Shown: positions 8,585 to 17,251 of the stretch, in pieces
Numbering within the stretch: position 1 is the stretch's first letter
How the letters are laid out: every line of letters begins with the position of its first letter
Origin: Sinomicrobium weinanense
Lineage (GTDB): Bacteria; Bacteroidota; Bacteroidia; Flavobacteriales; Flavobacteriaceae
Length of the DNA stretch: 64,000 nucleotides
Reading direction: 5' to 3'
Assembly: GCF_018863395.1 (NCBI RefSeq)
Contig: NZ_JAHKRR010000014.1
Coordinates: forward strand, 42,389 to 106,388
Program-made: the position numbers and the translations under genes
Notes under the pieces: generated by a model
Told to the model about the DNA's origin: nothing
The model's input: the letters and a program-made list of their open reading frames with translations, nothing else
Databases searched by the model: none

Positions 8585-8983
8585 ATGACAAAACAGAAAA
8601 ATTTTAAAGTAATGAACACAATCCTATGGATAGTTCAGGTTTTCTTGGCAGTTACATTTATTTGGGCAGGTACAATGAAATTATTTCAATCCGATGAGTT
8701 GCCTTGGCCATGGGTAAAAGAAAACCCGGAATTGGTGACTATTTCAGGAATTTTTGATGTATTGGCAGGTATTGGTTTGACACTACCTTCTCTGCTTCGA
8801 ATTCAACCCAAATTGACAATTTATGCTGCTTATGGGACAGTAGCCCTAATGGTTTCCGCAATTGTATTCCACATTATGAGGGGAGAAGGAAATCAAATCG
8901 GCTTTAATATTTTTATTTTGGCTTCTGCTGTTTTTATTGTTTGGGGCAGGCTCAAAAAAGTGCCAATAAAACCGAAACCATAA
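8585..8983 (+). CDS. DoxX-family membrane protein
   Basis: 132 residues from the ATG at 8585. Four hydrophobic helices are visible: ILWIVQVFLAVTFIWAGTMK, the ISGIFDVLAGIGLTL segment, AAYGTVALMVSAIVFHIM and FNIFILASAVFIVWG. FxxAGxxK at the end of helix 1 is typical of DoxX/DoxD-like inner-membrane proteins, which work with oxidoreductases in thiol or quinone redox. The gene is divergent from an HxlR repressor and followed at 118 bp by an SDR. Confidence 0.8.
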   Translation: MTKQKNFKVMNTILWIVQVFLAVTFIWAGTMKLFQSDELPWPWVKENPELVTISGIFDVLAGIGLTLPSLLRIQPKLTIYAAYGTVALMVSAIVFHIMRGEGNQIGFNIFILASAVFIVWGRLKKVPIKPKP

Positions 8984-9100
8984 AGGGCAGCTGCTAACAT
9001 TGATGCCACGAACCAATTTGACTACAACAACGACTAACTTGACTACTTTTTTAAAGAATCAAATCAAGAGCTTTGCATAGTAATCTTAAGTTAAGAGAAA

Positions 9101-9841
9101 ATGCAAGACGAAATTAAAAATAAGGTTGTACTCATAACCGGTGCAAGCAGTGGTATTGGTAGATCCATAGCTCTGGAGTTGGCAAAAAATGGTATAAAAG
9201 TAGTTTTAGGTGCCCGCAGAATAGAACAATTAGAAAATATTGTGGAAGAAATTAAAAATAAAGGAGGTGAAGCATCATGCAGGGTAACAGATGTAAAGAA
9301 CAAAGCAGATCTGGTAAACTTGGTTGCCTTAGCTATAGAACGGTATGAGCGATTGGATGTCATAGTAAATAATGCGGGAGTCAGTCAGCTTAGCAAAATT
9401 GATGAATTGGATACTGAGGGCTGGGAAGAAATGATTGATATTAACCTAAAAGGTGTTTTGTACGGAATGGCAGCAGCAATCCCTGTTTTTAAAGAAAAAC
9501 GATCAGGACATATTATCAATATCATTTCAACAGCAGGAATAAAAATCACTCCGACTATGGGAGTGTATGCAGGCACAAAAAATGCTGTCCGTACCATTAC
9601 CGAAGCTTTTAGACAAGAATCAGATGGCTCTATACGCATTACCGGAATTTCCCCAGGTTTCATAAATACAGATTTTGCTAACAATATTAGAAACGAAGAA
9701 ATGAGGGCAGCAATCATAGAAAGTAGGGACCAGATTGGCATTAGCCCCATAGCCATTGCTGATGCTGTGATCTATGCTATCAGTCAGCCTAAAGACATAG
9801 AAATAGGTGATATTGTTATTCGTCCTGCAATTCAAAATTGA
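9101..9841 (+). CDS. Classical short-chain dehydrogenase/reductase (SDR)
   Basis: 246 residues, the family's usual length. It has TGASSGIG for cofactor binding, NNAG in beta-strand 4, the catalytic Ser in IISTAG, and YAGTK as the YxxxK pair. ARR after strand 2 suggests NADP preference. Cytoplasmic oxidoreductase of unknown substrate. The stop overlaps the upstream part of the AraC gene's open frame, so the two are probably one transcript, consistent with a stress-inducible redox set. Confidence 0.85.
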   Translation: MQDEIKNKVVLITGASSGIGRSIALELAKNGIKVVLGARRIEQLENIVEEIKNKGGEASCRVTDVKNKADLVNLVALAIERYERLDVIVNNAGVSQLSKIDELDTEGWEEMIDINLKGVLYGMAAAIPVFKEKRSGHIINIISTAGIKITPTMGVYAGTKNAVRTITEAFRQESDGSIRITGISPGFINTDFANNIRNEEMRAAIIESRDQIGISPIAIADAVIYAISQPKDIEIGDIVIRPAIQN

Positions 9842-9864
9842 TTATTTTTAACGGAAATAAGAAT

Positions 9865-10779
9865 ATGAGGCGCCCATCAAACATACATCATATTGAAAAT
9901 GTCTCACAGTTAATGAGATATCTGGAACAACCTGCGCCCTTACACCCGTTGATTGCAATAGTTGATTATAACAATGTTCCGCTTGAAGTATTTGAAAAAG
10001 AGGATAAAATAATGCTAGACCTTTTCAAAGTTTCATTTAAGAACAAATTCAGCGGACAGGTGAAATATGGACAAGGCTATTACGACTTTGAAGAAGGCGG
10101 GTTGGCTTTTTTAAAACCTAAACAAGTAGTGTTTTCTTCTGATAATATACAAATGTACGAAGGCTATGCACTGTTTTTTCACCCTGACTTTATCCGGAAT
10201 TATCCATTGGGAAGTGCCATCCATCAATACGGTTTTTTTTCTTACGATGTTTCAGAAGCACTTTTTTTATCGGCAAAAGAAAAGGAAATCATCAGCAGGT
10301 TGTTTTCTACTATAGCCAATGAATTGAATAACAATATAGACCAATTTAGCCAGGACGTCCTGATCTCTCAGATAGAGTTATTGCTAAGTTACAGTAATCG
10401 TTTCCTCAGTCGTCAGTTCATCACCAGAAAAGTGGTAAATCACAGTATCATAACCTCTTTGAACAAGTTGCTAACTGAGTATTTTAACCGAGGTAAAGGA
10501 TTGGAAAACGGTTTGCCTTCGGTGCAATATATCAGCAAACAATTGAAATTGTCGCCACGCTATCTAAGTGATATGCTAAGTACGCTTACAGGGTTAAATA
10601 CACAACAATACATTCAAATTAAAGTAATTGAATATTCCAAAGAATTACTAAGTACCTCTTCTCTCTCAGTTACAGAAATAGCCTATCAATTAGGGTTTGT
10701 ACATCCACAATCTTTTAGTAAACTGTTTAAAAAGAAAACAAAACAATCGCCAATGGAGTTTAGGGCGGGTTTTAATTGA
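9865..10779 (+). CDS. AraC-family transcriptional regulator
   Basis: 304 residues from the ATG at 9865; the frame extends back to a TTG overlapping the SDR stop, which is a poor start. The N-terminal half is a cupin-like sensor (FSGQVKYGQGYYDFEEGGL, YALFFHPDFI), the C-terminal about 100 residues two helix-turn-helices: SVQYISKQLKLSPRYLSDML and SVTEIAYQLGFVHPQSFSKLFKKKT. This is the common Bacteroidota form that regulates a neighbouring oxidoreductase; it probably acts on the SDR just upstream. Confidence 0.85.
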   Translation: MRRPSNIHHIENVSQLMRYLEQPAPLHPLIAIVDYNNVPLEVFEKEDKIMLDLFKVSFKNKFSGQVKYGQGYYDFEEGGLAFLKPKQVVFSSDNIQMYEGYALFFHPDFIRNYPLGSAIHQYGFFSYDVSEALFLSAKEKEIISRLFSTIANELNNNIDQFSQDVLISQIELLLSYSNRFLSRQFITRKVVNHSIITSLNKLLTEYFNRGKGLENGLPSVQYISKQLKLSPRYLSDMLSTLTGLNTQQYIQIKVIEYSKELLSTSSLSVTEIAYQLGFVHPQSFSKLFKKKTKQSPMEFRAGFN

Positions 10780-10785
10780 TATACT

Positions 10786-10801
10786 TTTACCAAATGGTAA
10801 A
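10786..10801. promoter_or_regulatory. Palindrome TTTACCA-AA-TGGTAAA, candidate Crp-like autoregulatory site
   Basis: Perfect 7-bp arms. A near-identical palindrome is at 11410-11425 in front of the next SDR. In both cases the site ends 20-21 bases before the -7 element, covering the -33 region, which would suit repression. Confidence 0.6.
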
Positions 10802-10821
10802 CCATAGCCCAAGCCATTTCC

Positions 10822-10829
10822 TAACTTTG
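10822..10829 (+). promoter_or_regulatory. -7 element TAACTTTG immediately before the Crp-like gene
   Basis: Exact TAnnTTTG match ending 5 bases before the ATG at 10835; transcription from it would start at or next to the start codon, implying a leaderless mRNA. Confidence 0.5.
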
Positions 10830-10834
10830 CGAGA

Positions 10835-11401
10835 ATGAAAGAATTGATAGCCTATGTTTTGCAGTTCGGCAACTTAAACAAACAGCAGGCCGACCTTATT
10901 GCAGGTAAAGCAACGGAAGCAGAACTTCGCAGGGACGAGTATTTTTCGGAAGCAGGAAAAATTCCCCGACAAGTCGGTTTCGTTGTGGACGGTGTTGTTC
11001 GCGGTTGCTATTACAACAACAAAGGCGACGAAATTACGCGTTGCTTTATTGCCGAAAATAATTTGATGGTTGATTATGTAAATTTTGAGGCAAATACCGT
11101 TTCTTCAGAATATTTACAGGCTTGTACCGACTGCAAACTCGTTGTGTTTTCTAAACAAAATTGGGACGAGCTTTCCCAAATTATTGTGGACTGGGACCAC
11201 ATTAAAAACAAGATGGTGCAACTGTGTATGCATCAAAAATCCAGAAAAGGCCCGGTGATTTCGCAGGACGCTACCACACGTTACTTGGAATTTTTGGAGA
11301 ACTATCCATCGCTTATCAACCGTGTTCCATTGGCTTATGTGGCTTCTTACTTAGGGGTTACACAGCAATCATTGAGCAGGATAAGAAAAAATATCCGCTA
11401 A
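10835..11401 (+). CDS. Crp/Fnr-like transcriptional regulator
   Basis: 188 residues. The N-terminal part is a cyclic-nucleotide-type beta-roll (EAGKIPRQVGFVVDGVVRGCYYNNKGDEITRCF), with no clear phosphate-binding RxA segment, so cNMP binding is doubtful. The C terminus VPLAYVASYLGVTQQSLSRIRKNI is a winged helix-turn-helix as in short Bacteroidota Crp proteins. Its own promoter and that of the SDR at 11481 share a palindrome, so it probably controls both. Confidence 0.8.
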   Translation: MKELIAYVLQFGNLNKQQADLIAGKATEAELRRDEYFSEAGKIPRQVGFVVDGVVRGCYYNNKGDEITRCFIAENNLMVDYVNFEANTVSSEYLQACTDCKLVVFSKQNWDELSQIIVDWDHIKNKMVQLCMHQKSRKGPVISQDATTRYLEFLENYPSLINRVPLAYVASYLGVTQQSLSRIRKNIR

Positions 11402-11409
11402 AATCGCTT

Positions 11410-11425
11410 TTTACCATTTGATAAA
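11410..11425. promoter_or_regulatory. Palindrome TTTACCA-TT-TGATAAA, second candidate Crp-like site
   Basis: Matches the site at 10786-10801 with one change in the right arm. It lies 21 bases before the -7-like AATCTTTG at 11447-11454, the same geometry as at the Crp gene. Confidence 0.55.
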
Positions 11426-11480
11426 CCGTTTCATTTTTAATCGGGCAATCTTTGCATCATTAATTTTAAAACAGGATAAA

Positions 11481-12221
11481 ATGAAAAAAGCATTGATTAC
11501 GGGAGCCAACAAAGGCATAGGTTTTGAAACCGCAAAACAACTTTTGCAAAAAGGATTTTACGTTTACATCGGAAGCCGGAGTTTGGAAAACGGTTTGCAA
11601 GCCGTTGAAAAACTGAAAGCCGAGGGCTTGACAAACGCAGAAGCCGTTCAGATGGACGTAACCGATGACAATTCTGTAAAAAACGCCCGAACAGAGATCG
11701 GCAGGAGAACAGACGCCTTGGACGTTCTGATCAATAATGCGGGCATCAATGGTGACGTGCCGCCATATACTGCACTTGAGGCCAAAACAGACCAATTTTC
11801 AGCAGCATTCAATACCAATGTATTTGGCGTAGCAAGGGTTACACAAACCTTTATTGATTTGCTGAAAAAATCGCCTGAACCGAGAATTGTAATGGTAAGT
11901 ACCAGCGTGGGCTCACTCACACTTCAAAGCGACCCCGACTGGCCGGCTTACGACTTTGCAAAATATGCGGTTTACGGTTCGTCAAAAGCGGCTTTGAATA
12001 TGTACACCATTCATTTAGCCTACGAACTTCGGGATACGGCATTCAAAATAAATGCGGTTTGCCCGGGTTATACCAAAACCGATTTTACAAACCACAGCGG
12101 AGGCGAAGTGGAAGAAGCTGGAAAACGCATCATAAAATATGTCGTAATTGACCAAACCGGACCAACAGGAAAATTTTTCAGCGAAGAAACAAATCCGGAA
12201 ACAGGTGAGATCCCTTGGTGA
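11481..12221 (+). CDS. Short-chain dehydrogenase/reductase (SDR), carbonyl-reductase-like
   Basis: 246 residues from the ATG at 11481. The open frame reaches back to a TTG at 11418, but that would include the operator and promoter, so the later start is used. Motifs: TGANKGIG, NNAGING, the Ser of VSTSVGS, and YGSSK. The GANKGIG form and overall length resemble plant-type carbonyl reductases. Cytoplasmic, NADPH-dependent reduction of a carbonyl is likely. The shared palindrome suggests control by the Crp-like regulator directly upstream. Confidence 0.85.
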   Translation: MKKALITGANKGIGFETAKQLLQKGFYVYIGSRSLENGLQAVEKLKAEGLTNAEAVQMDVTDDNSVKNARTEIGRRTDALDVLINNAGINGDVPPYTALEAKTDQFSAAFNTNVFGVARVTQTFIDLLKKSPEPRIVMVSTSVGSLTLQSDPDWPAYDFAKYAVYGSSKAALNMYTIHLAYELRDTAFKINAVCPGYTKTDFTNHSGGEVEEAGKRIIKYVVIDQTGPTGKFFSEETNPETGEIPW

Positions 12222-12751
12222 TAAAAAACTCAATGGCCCTATTGGAATGCACTAATCTCCTTAATTTTTTTATTTTCTGCACAGGGCGAAAATGATGCTG
12301 TATTTATTAGATAAAAGTTTGAATTTTGTATTCAAATAACATCATTTTTCATCGAATTGATTCAAATCACCTCCGATTTTAACAATTTCTGAATAATTGA
12401 ACTGTTTTGCAGAAAAAATGAGATATTTCTTCACAGATTTTTAAAATAAAATATTTCACTTTGGTTCAGAATTATTATAACAACAATTTGTCCTTATTTC
12501 AGGTGAATTGTTAAAATTTTCATTGAAATTTTATGCAATTAATAATAACGAAAACCTTTATAAAAATACCTTATCTGCTTATTATCGGTTCCTCTGTACC
12601 TTCTTTTCGGACACCGGAAGATCTTTGTAGGTCGGGCACTACCTGCGAAAGCGGATTTGTGCGGGACTTATCGCAATGGACACCATCATCCAAACTCCCG
12701 TTAAAGATGCTATGATATAGATCGTGACGGGTATTTTTTATGCAGTAATTA

Positions 12752-12765
12752 CGCAATCGATTGCG
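12752..12765. promoter_or_regulatory. LacI-type operator candidate CGCAATCGATTGCG
   Basis: Perfect 14-bp palindrome with central CG and GCAA/TTGC half-sites, the form bound by LacI/PurR-family repressors (GCAAnCGnTTGC). It lies 68 bases upstream of the GH43 start. No LacI gene is in the window. Confidence 0.55.
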
Positions 12766-12774
12766 AGAATAATA

Positions 12775-12792
12775 AAAGTCAAAATTGACTTT
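12775..12792. promoter_or_regulatory. Palindrome AAAGTCAA-AA-TTGACTTT
   Basis: Perfect 8-bp arms with two central bases, 10 bases after the LacI-type site and 40 bases before the GH43 ATG. It could be a second operator or a small hairpin in the leader. Confidence 0.45.
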
Positions 12793-12832
12793 AGGAATAC
12801 AAATGCTGTAAAACCACCAAAACCCAATACAA

Positions 12833-13843
12833 ATGAAAACGAATTTTTTGCACCTTTTTGCGGTAACGACTTTGTTGCTGCATAGTTGTAGCTATGACTC
12901 CAATAGCGATCACCCCAAAGCTGAAGCAAAAACAGTAGCAAAAATGGCAGGTACCCGGCAGATCTACCTGGCAGACCCTACCATCTTTGAAAGTGACGGT
13001 ACCTATTATCTCTACGGCACCAAGAATGACCCGGAGATCGAAGGCCAGGGCTTTTTGGTCTATACCTCGGACGATCTTGTTCACTGGGAGGGGCCTGGCG
13101 GAGCTACGGACGGTTTTGCCCTGAAAAAGGGAGATGCCTTTGGCACCGGTGGATTCTGGGCGCCCCAGGTATTTCATCACAATTCCCAATACTACATGGC
13201 CTATACGGCAGACGAGCATATTGCCATAGCTACGGCAGATAGTCCGCTGGGACCTTTTACCAATAGTGGCGAGGCCATAGAAGCCCCGGTAAAACAGATC
13301 GATCCTTTTGTTTTCTTCGATGCCGGAAAAGCATATATGTATCATGTCCGGTTGCAGGACGGGAACAGGATCTTCGTAGCCGAAATGACGGAAGATCTGA
13401 CGGCGCTAAAAGCCGAAACCCTGCATGAATGCATTTATGCTGAGGACGAATGGGAAAATACGGAAAATGCAGCATGGCCCGTAGCCGAAGGCCCTACCGT
13501 GATTAAAAGAGGGAGACAGTATTATATGCTGTATTCCGCCAACGATTTCCGGAACCCCGATTATGCCGTGGGCTATGCGGTCAGCGATTCCCCTGTAGGC
13601 CCCTGGGAAAAGTCGGAGGACAACCCCGTGATCTCTTCGCAAAACACAGGAGAACCCGGGTCGGGCCACGGTGATATTGTGACCGACCAACACGGAGATC
13701 CATATTACGTACTGCACACACACTACTCCCCACAGAAAGTACACCCCCGGAGAACAGCCCTCGTAAAACTCGATTTCCGGAACGGGCAGTTCCGCATGTC
13801 TCCCGAAAGTTTCCGATGGATACAGAGTATCACGAAAAATTGA
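12833..13843 (+). CDS. GH43 family lipoprotein (PUL A)
   Basis: 336 residues with a lipoprotein signal (LHSC, Cys19). GH43 catalytic triad by position and context: Asp48 in YLADPTIF (base), Asp157 in KQIDPFVF (pKa modulator), Glu219 in VAEGPTV (acid). WAPQVF and HGDIVTD are further family marks. It is a single-domain five-bladed propeller; likely alpha-L-arabinofuranosidase, beta-xylosidase or related, surface-anchored. It is the first gene of PUL A, 66 bp before susC, and has two palindromes upstream. Confidence 0.85.
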   Translation: MKTNFLHLFAVTTLLLHSCSYDSNSDHPKAEAKTVAKMAGTRQIYLADPTIFESDGTYYLYGTKNDPEIEGQGFLVYTSDDLVHWEGPGGATDGFALKKGDAFGTGGFWAPQVFHHNSQYYMAYTADEHIAIATADSPLGPFTNSGEAIEAPVKQIDPFVFFDAGKAYMYHVRLQDGNRIFVAEMTEDLTALKAETLHECIYAEDEWENTENAAWPVAEGPTVIKRGRQYYMLYSANDFRNPDYAVGYAVSDSPVGPWEKSEDNPVISSQNTGEPGSGHGDIVTDQHGDPYYVLHTHYSPQKVHPRRTALVKLDFRNGQFRMSPESFRWIQSITKN

Positions 13844-13909
13844 TGCTATCCCTGGTAAAAAAGCTACACCTAAAGAAAGACCAATAACCAACTTAAAAAT
13901 GAAAACGAT

Positions 13910-16900
13910 ATGAAAAAAAAGAGGGGTAACCTTTTACAATTGCAAAAGGATTTACCAAAAAAGACGGTTCTTGTAACACTGTTCTGTTTTTTTGTATATC
14001 ACGGTTTCGGCAACAGCATATATGCAAAAAACAAAATTGCGGACCTCAAAACCATGCAAGAAGGAACCATAACCGGAACAGTTGTAGATGCCGGAGGAGT
14101 TCCCATGATTGGGGTCAATGTTGTAGAAAAAGGAACCTCAAACGGTACCACAACAGATTTTGACGGTAATTTTAGCCTGAAAGTAAATAAATCGCCGGCA
14201 GTGCTTGTATTCAGCTATATCGGTTTCTCCACTATTGAAAAAGAAGTTACCGATAATCAGCCGATATCCATCACCTTGGAAGAAGATGCGAGCAAACTGG
14301 ATGAAGTGGTGGTGGTGGGTTACGGTACGATGAAGAAAAAAGACCTTACCGGTTCCGTCGTCCAGATCCGTCCAGACAAAATGGCCAACGAAAACCCGAA
14401 GACCGTTCAGGATATTCTGCGCGGAGCCCCGGGACTGCGTATTGGCTACAATGCTTCAGCCAAAGGCGGGGGAAATATACAAATACGCGGGCAGCGCTCG
14501 GTATATGACGACGGAGGGCACAACAACCCCTTGCTCATCCTCGACGGGATGATCTTTTATGGAGAACTCTCGGAGATCAATCCGGACGATATCGAACAAA
14601 TAGATGTGCTCAAGGATGCTTCGGCAGCAGCGATCTATGGGTCAAAAGCAGCAAGTGGCGTTATCATCATCAATACCAAGAAGGGGAAACAGGGTAAGCC
14701 TGTTGTCAATGTGACCACGAATACCGGTATGACGAGGGTAAGTAATTACCGTGAACGGTTCAGCACGGATGCGTATTTGCAACATCGCCAGGATTGGTAT
14801 ACCAAAAACACGTATGGCGTGAATCCAGAAACCGGAGGCTATGAAGCCTATCAAACCGGTGTATATGCCGACCAACCTGGCTTTTTTATGAGGCCCGATC
14901 AACTGCCTTCAACAGTTTCTGTTGAGGATTGGCGGGGGTATACTACCAACGAAAACGGTGAATCGGACCTGAGCATATGGGCCAAACGGCTGGGATTCCA
15001 GGGTAATGCGCTTCAAAACCTTCTTGCCGGGAAAACCGTCGACTGGAGAAAACATACTTTCCGGACCGGGTTTGACCAGGATTTTAACGCCAGTGTTAGC
15101 GGTGCCACCGAGAAGACAAACTATTACCTGTCCATGGGCTATCTGAAGAACGAAGGAGCTGTGGTCAATGACGAATACCGGGCCATCCGTGCCAATATGA
15201 AAGTGGATACCAGGGTGGCCGACTGGTTTGAGATCGGTGCCAATGTAAATTTTCAGGACCGTTCTGATGGCAATGTAGGTCTTGATATGGACTATCAGAT
15301 GCGGAACAGCCCTTTCGCCGATTATGGCGACGAGGAGGGCAACCCGGTACAGTTTCCTCTGAGTTCCGAATACAGCCAGCGGGGATATAATTACGATTTT
15401 CAAAAGCAATACCTGGACCTGGAAAAGGGGTATACCGTGCTCAACAGCATTTTACATGCCAAGATAAAGCTGCCCTTTAATATCACCTACACGTTCAACG
15501 CTTCTCCCCGCTACCAGTTCTTCTACGACCGTTACTTTATGTCCGCGGAATTACCGGGGTCCGATCCTAAAGGCCGTGGTGCAAACCGTGAGCAATCAAA
15601 ACGTTTTGACTGGTCATTGAACAATACCATTACCTGGGACCAGACTTTCAATGATAAGCATCACATTGTCCTGACACTCGTACAGGAAGCCGAGGAACGC
15701 AAATTCTGGAGCGACCGCATCGAAGCGCGAAATATCTTACCCTCGGATGCACTGGGGTTCCATAACACCAAGAATGGGAGCAAGGAAGATAGTTCGTTTA
15801 TGAGCAATGATTCACACCAGACAGCAGATGCCTTGCTGGCCCGGTTGTTCTATTCCTATAACGATCGCTATATGCTTACCACGTCCATCCGCAGGGACGG
15901 GTATTCCGCTTTCGGGACATCCAATCCATACGCTACGTTCCCCTCCATAGCAACAGCATGGACATTTACCAATGAAAAGTTCTTCAAATGGGGCCATATC
16001 ATGAATCACGGTAAATTGCGTATATCCTACGGTGAAAACGGCAACCGTTCACTGGCCAACCCTTATCTGGCGCTGGCCAACCTTTCCGAAGGGGCAGGTA
16101 GAATGCACGGCTATATCAACTCATCGGGAGAACTGGAACTGTACCGGTATTTAATGGCAGACCGGTTAGCTAACCCGAACCTGCAATGGGAAAAAACGGC
16201 ATCCTGGAATTTTGGGCTTGATTTCGGTTTCCTCAACGGGCGCATATCCGGGAGTATCGAATATTACGACATGAGTACCCACGATATGATCATGAATCAG
16301 CGCCTGCCGAGTTTTACCGGGTTCAAAAACATTACGACCAATCTGGGACAGGTAGACAACAGGGGAGTGGAAGTGGCCCTAAATACCACTAATATCAGTA
16401 AGGAAAATTTTGAATGGTCTACCACTTTCAGCTTTTCATACAACAAGAACAAGATCAGGCACCTTTACTACCAATATGAGGATGTGCTGGATGCAGAAGG
16501 GAATATAGTGGGTAGCAAAGAAATGGACGATATATCAAACGGCTGGTTCATCGGAAAATCCATAGGCGCGATCTGGGACTATCGCGTTACCGGGATCTGG
16601 CAGGCCGACGAGGTAGAGGAAGCGGCAAAATACGGCCAGTTGCCCGGCGACCCGAAAGTGGCGAACAACTACACGGCTGACGATATCGTCAATGACGATG
16701 GTTCTGTTACCCATGTATATAACGACAAGGATAAAGAATTTCTCGGGGAGACCACACCACCTGTGCATTGGTCTTTGCGCAATGATTTTGTGTTGTGGAA
16801 AGATCTCAGTTTTTCATTCAATATCTATTCGTATATGGGGCATAAAAGCCTTTCGGGCAATTACCTTAACAATGATGATCTGGGCGGGCGTATGGCCTAT

Positions 16901-17242
16901 GCCCTTCAGAATGTACCCGCAAAGGAATACTGGACCCCTGATAACCCCACTAATGAATTCGGGCGTATAGAAGCCTCGGGGCCTACGGGGGCCGCCGGAG
17001 CCGCGAAATTGTATGATCGTTCGTTTATCCGGCTTGAAAATATTTCGGTGGGATATACATTTCCCGAACAATGGACCTCATCGTGGGGCATAAACCGCGT
17101 AAAGGTTTACGGCTCCGTCCGTAACGCTGCCGTATGGGCAAAAGAATGGCCGTACGGTGACCCCGAAACCTATCACGGAAGAGATAACCCGGCAGGATGG
17201 GCCACAAGTGTCTATACCCTGGGACTGAATTTTACTTTTTAA
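13910..17242 (+). CDS. SusC/RagA TonB-linked outer-membrane transporter (PUL A)
   Basis: 1110 residues. After a signal region comes a carboxypeptidase-regulatory-like domain (about 52-125: GTITGTVVDAGGVPMIGVNVVEKGT), a TonB box-like DEVVVVGYGT at 131-140, a plug (ILRGAPGLRIGY, QIRGQRS, IDVLKDASAAAIYGSKAASGVIIINTK) and a long beta-barrel ending in GLNFTF with terminal Phe. No STN domain, so no direct link to an anti-sigma factor. It imports oligosaccharides with the SusD encoded 9 bp downstream. Confidence 0.95.
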   Translation: MKKKRGNLLQLQKDLPKKTVLVTLFCFFVYHGFGNSIYAKNKIADLKTMQEGTITGTVVDAGGVPMIGVNVVEKGTSNGTTTDFDGNFSLKVNKSPAVLVFSYIGFSTIEKEVTDNQPISITLEEDASKLDEVVVVGYGTMKKKDLTGSVVQIRPDKMANENPKTVQDILRGAPGLRIGYNASAKGGGNIQIRGQRSVYDDGGHNNPLLILDGMIFYGELSEINPDDIEQIDVLKDASAAAIYGSKAASGVIIINTKKGKQGKPVVNVTTNTGMTRVSNYRERFSTDAYLQHRQDWYTKNTYGVNPETGGYEAYQTGVYADQPGFFMRPDQLPSTVSVEDWRGYTTNENGESDLSIWAKRLGFQGNALQNLLAGKTVDWRKHTFRTGFDQDFNASVSGATEKTNYYLSMGYLKNEGAVVNDEYRAIRANMKVDTRVADWFEIGANVNFQDRSDGNVGLDMDYQMRNSPFADYGDEEGNPVQFPLSSEYSQRGYNYDFQKQYLDLEKGYTVLNSILHAKIKLPFNITYTFNASPRYQFFYDRYFMSAELPGSDPKGRGANREQSKRFDWSLNNTITWDQTFNDKHHIVLTLVQEAEERKFWSDRIEARNILPSDALGFHNTKNGSKEDSSFMSNDSHQTADALLARLFYSYNDRYMLTTSIRRDGYSAFGTSNPYATFPSIATAWTFTNEKFFKWGHIMNHGKLRISYGENGNRSLANPYLALANLSEGAGRMHGYINSSGELELYRYLMADRLANPNLQWEKTASWNFGLDFGFLNGRISGSIEYYDMSTHDMIMNQRLPSFTGFKNITTNLGQVDNRGVEVALNTTNISKENFEWSTTFSFSYNKNKIRHLYYQYEDVLDAEGNIVGSKEMDDISNGWFIGKSIGAIWDYRVTGIWQADEVEEAAKYGQLPGDPKVANNYTADDIVNDDGSVTHVYNDKDKEFLGETTPPVHWSLRNDFVLWKDLSFSFNIYSYMGHKSLSGNYLNNDDLGGRMAYALQNVPAKEYWTPDNPTNEFGRIEASGPTGAAGAAKLYDRSFIRLENISVGYTFPEQWTSSWGINRVKVYGSVRNAAVWAKEWPYGDPETYHGRDNPAGWATSVYTLGLNFTF

Positions 17243-17251
17243 CCGCTTAAA

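Larger units (their letters stand above)
12222..12832. other. 611-bp AT-rich intergenic region ahead of PUL A
   Basis: No convincing gene: the short frame at 12533-12715 lacks family resemblance and coding character. The right part holds two perfect palindromes (listed separately) within 85 bp of the first PUL A gene, so the region is likely that operon's control region. The base composition shifts from AT-rich on the left to more GC-rich after about 12590. Confidence 0.6.

Noticed and set aside
12533..12715. Short plus-strand ORF in the PUL A upstream region
   Set aside because: Sixty codons, no resemblance, straddles a composition change; treated as non-coding.
12791..13345. 184-codon minus-strand ORF over the start of the GH43 gene
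   Set aside because: Shadow frame of a well-supported GH43 gene.
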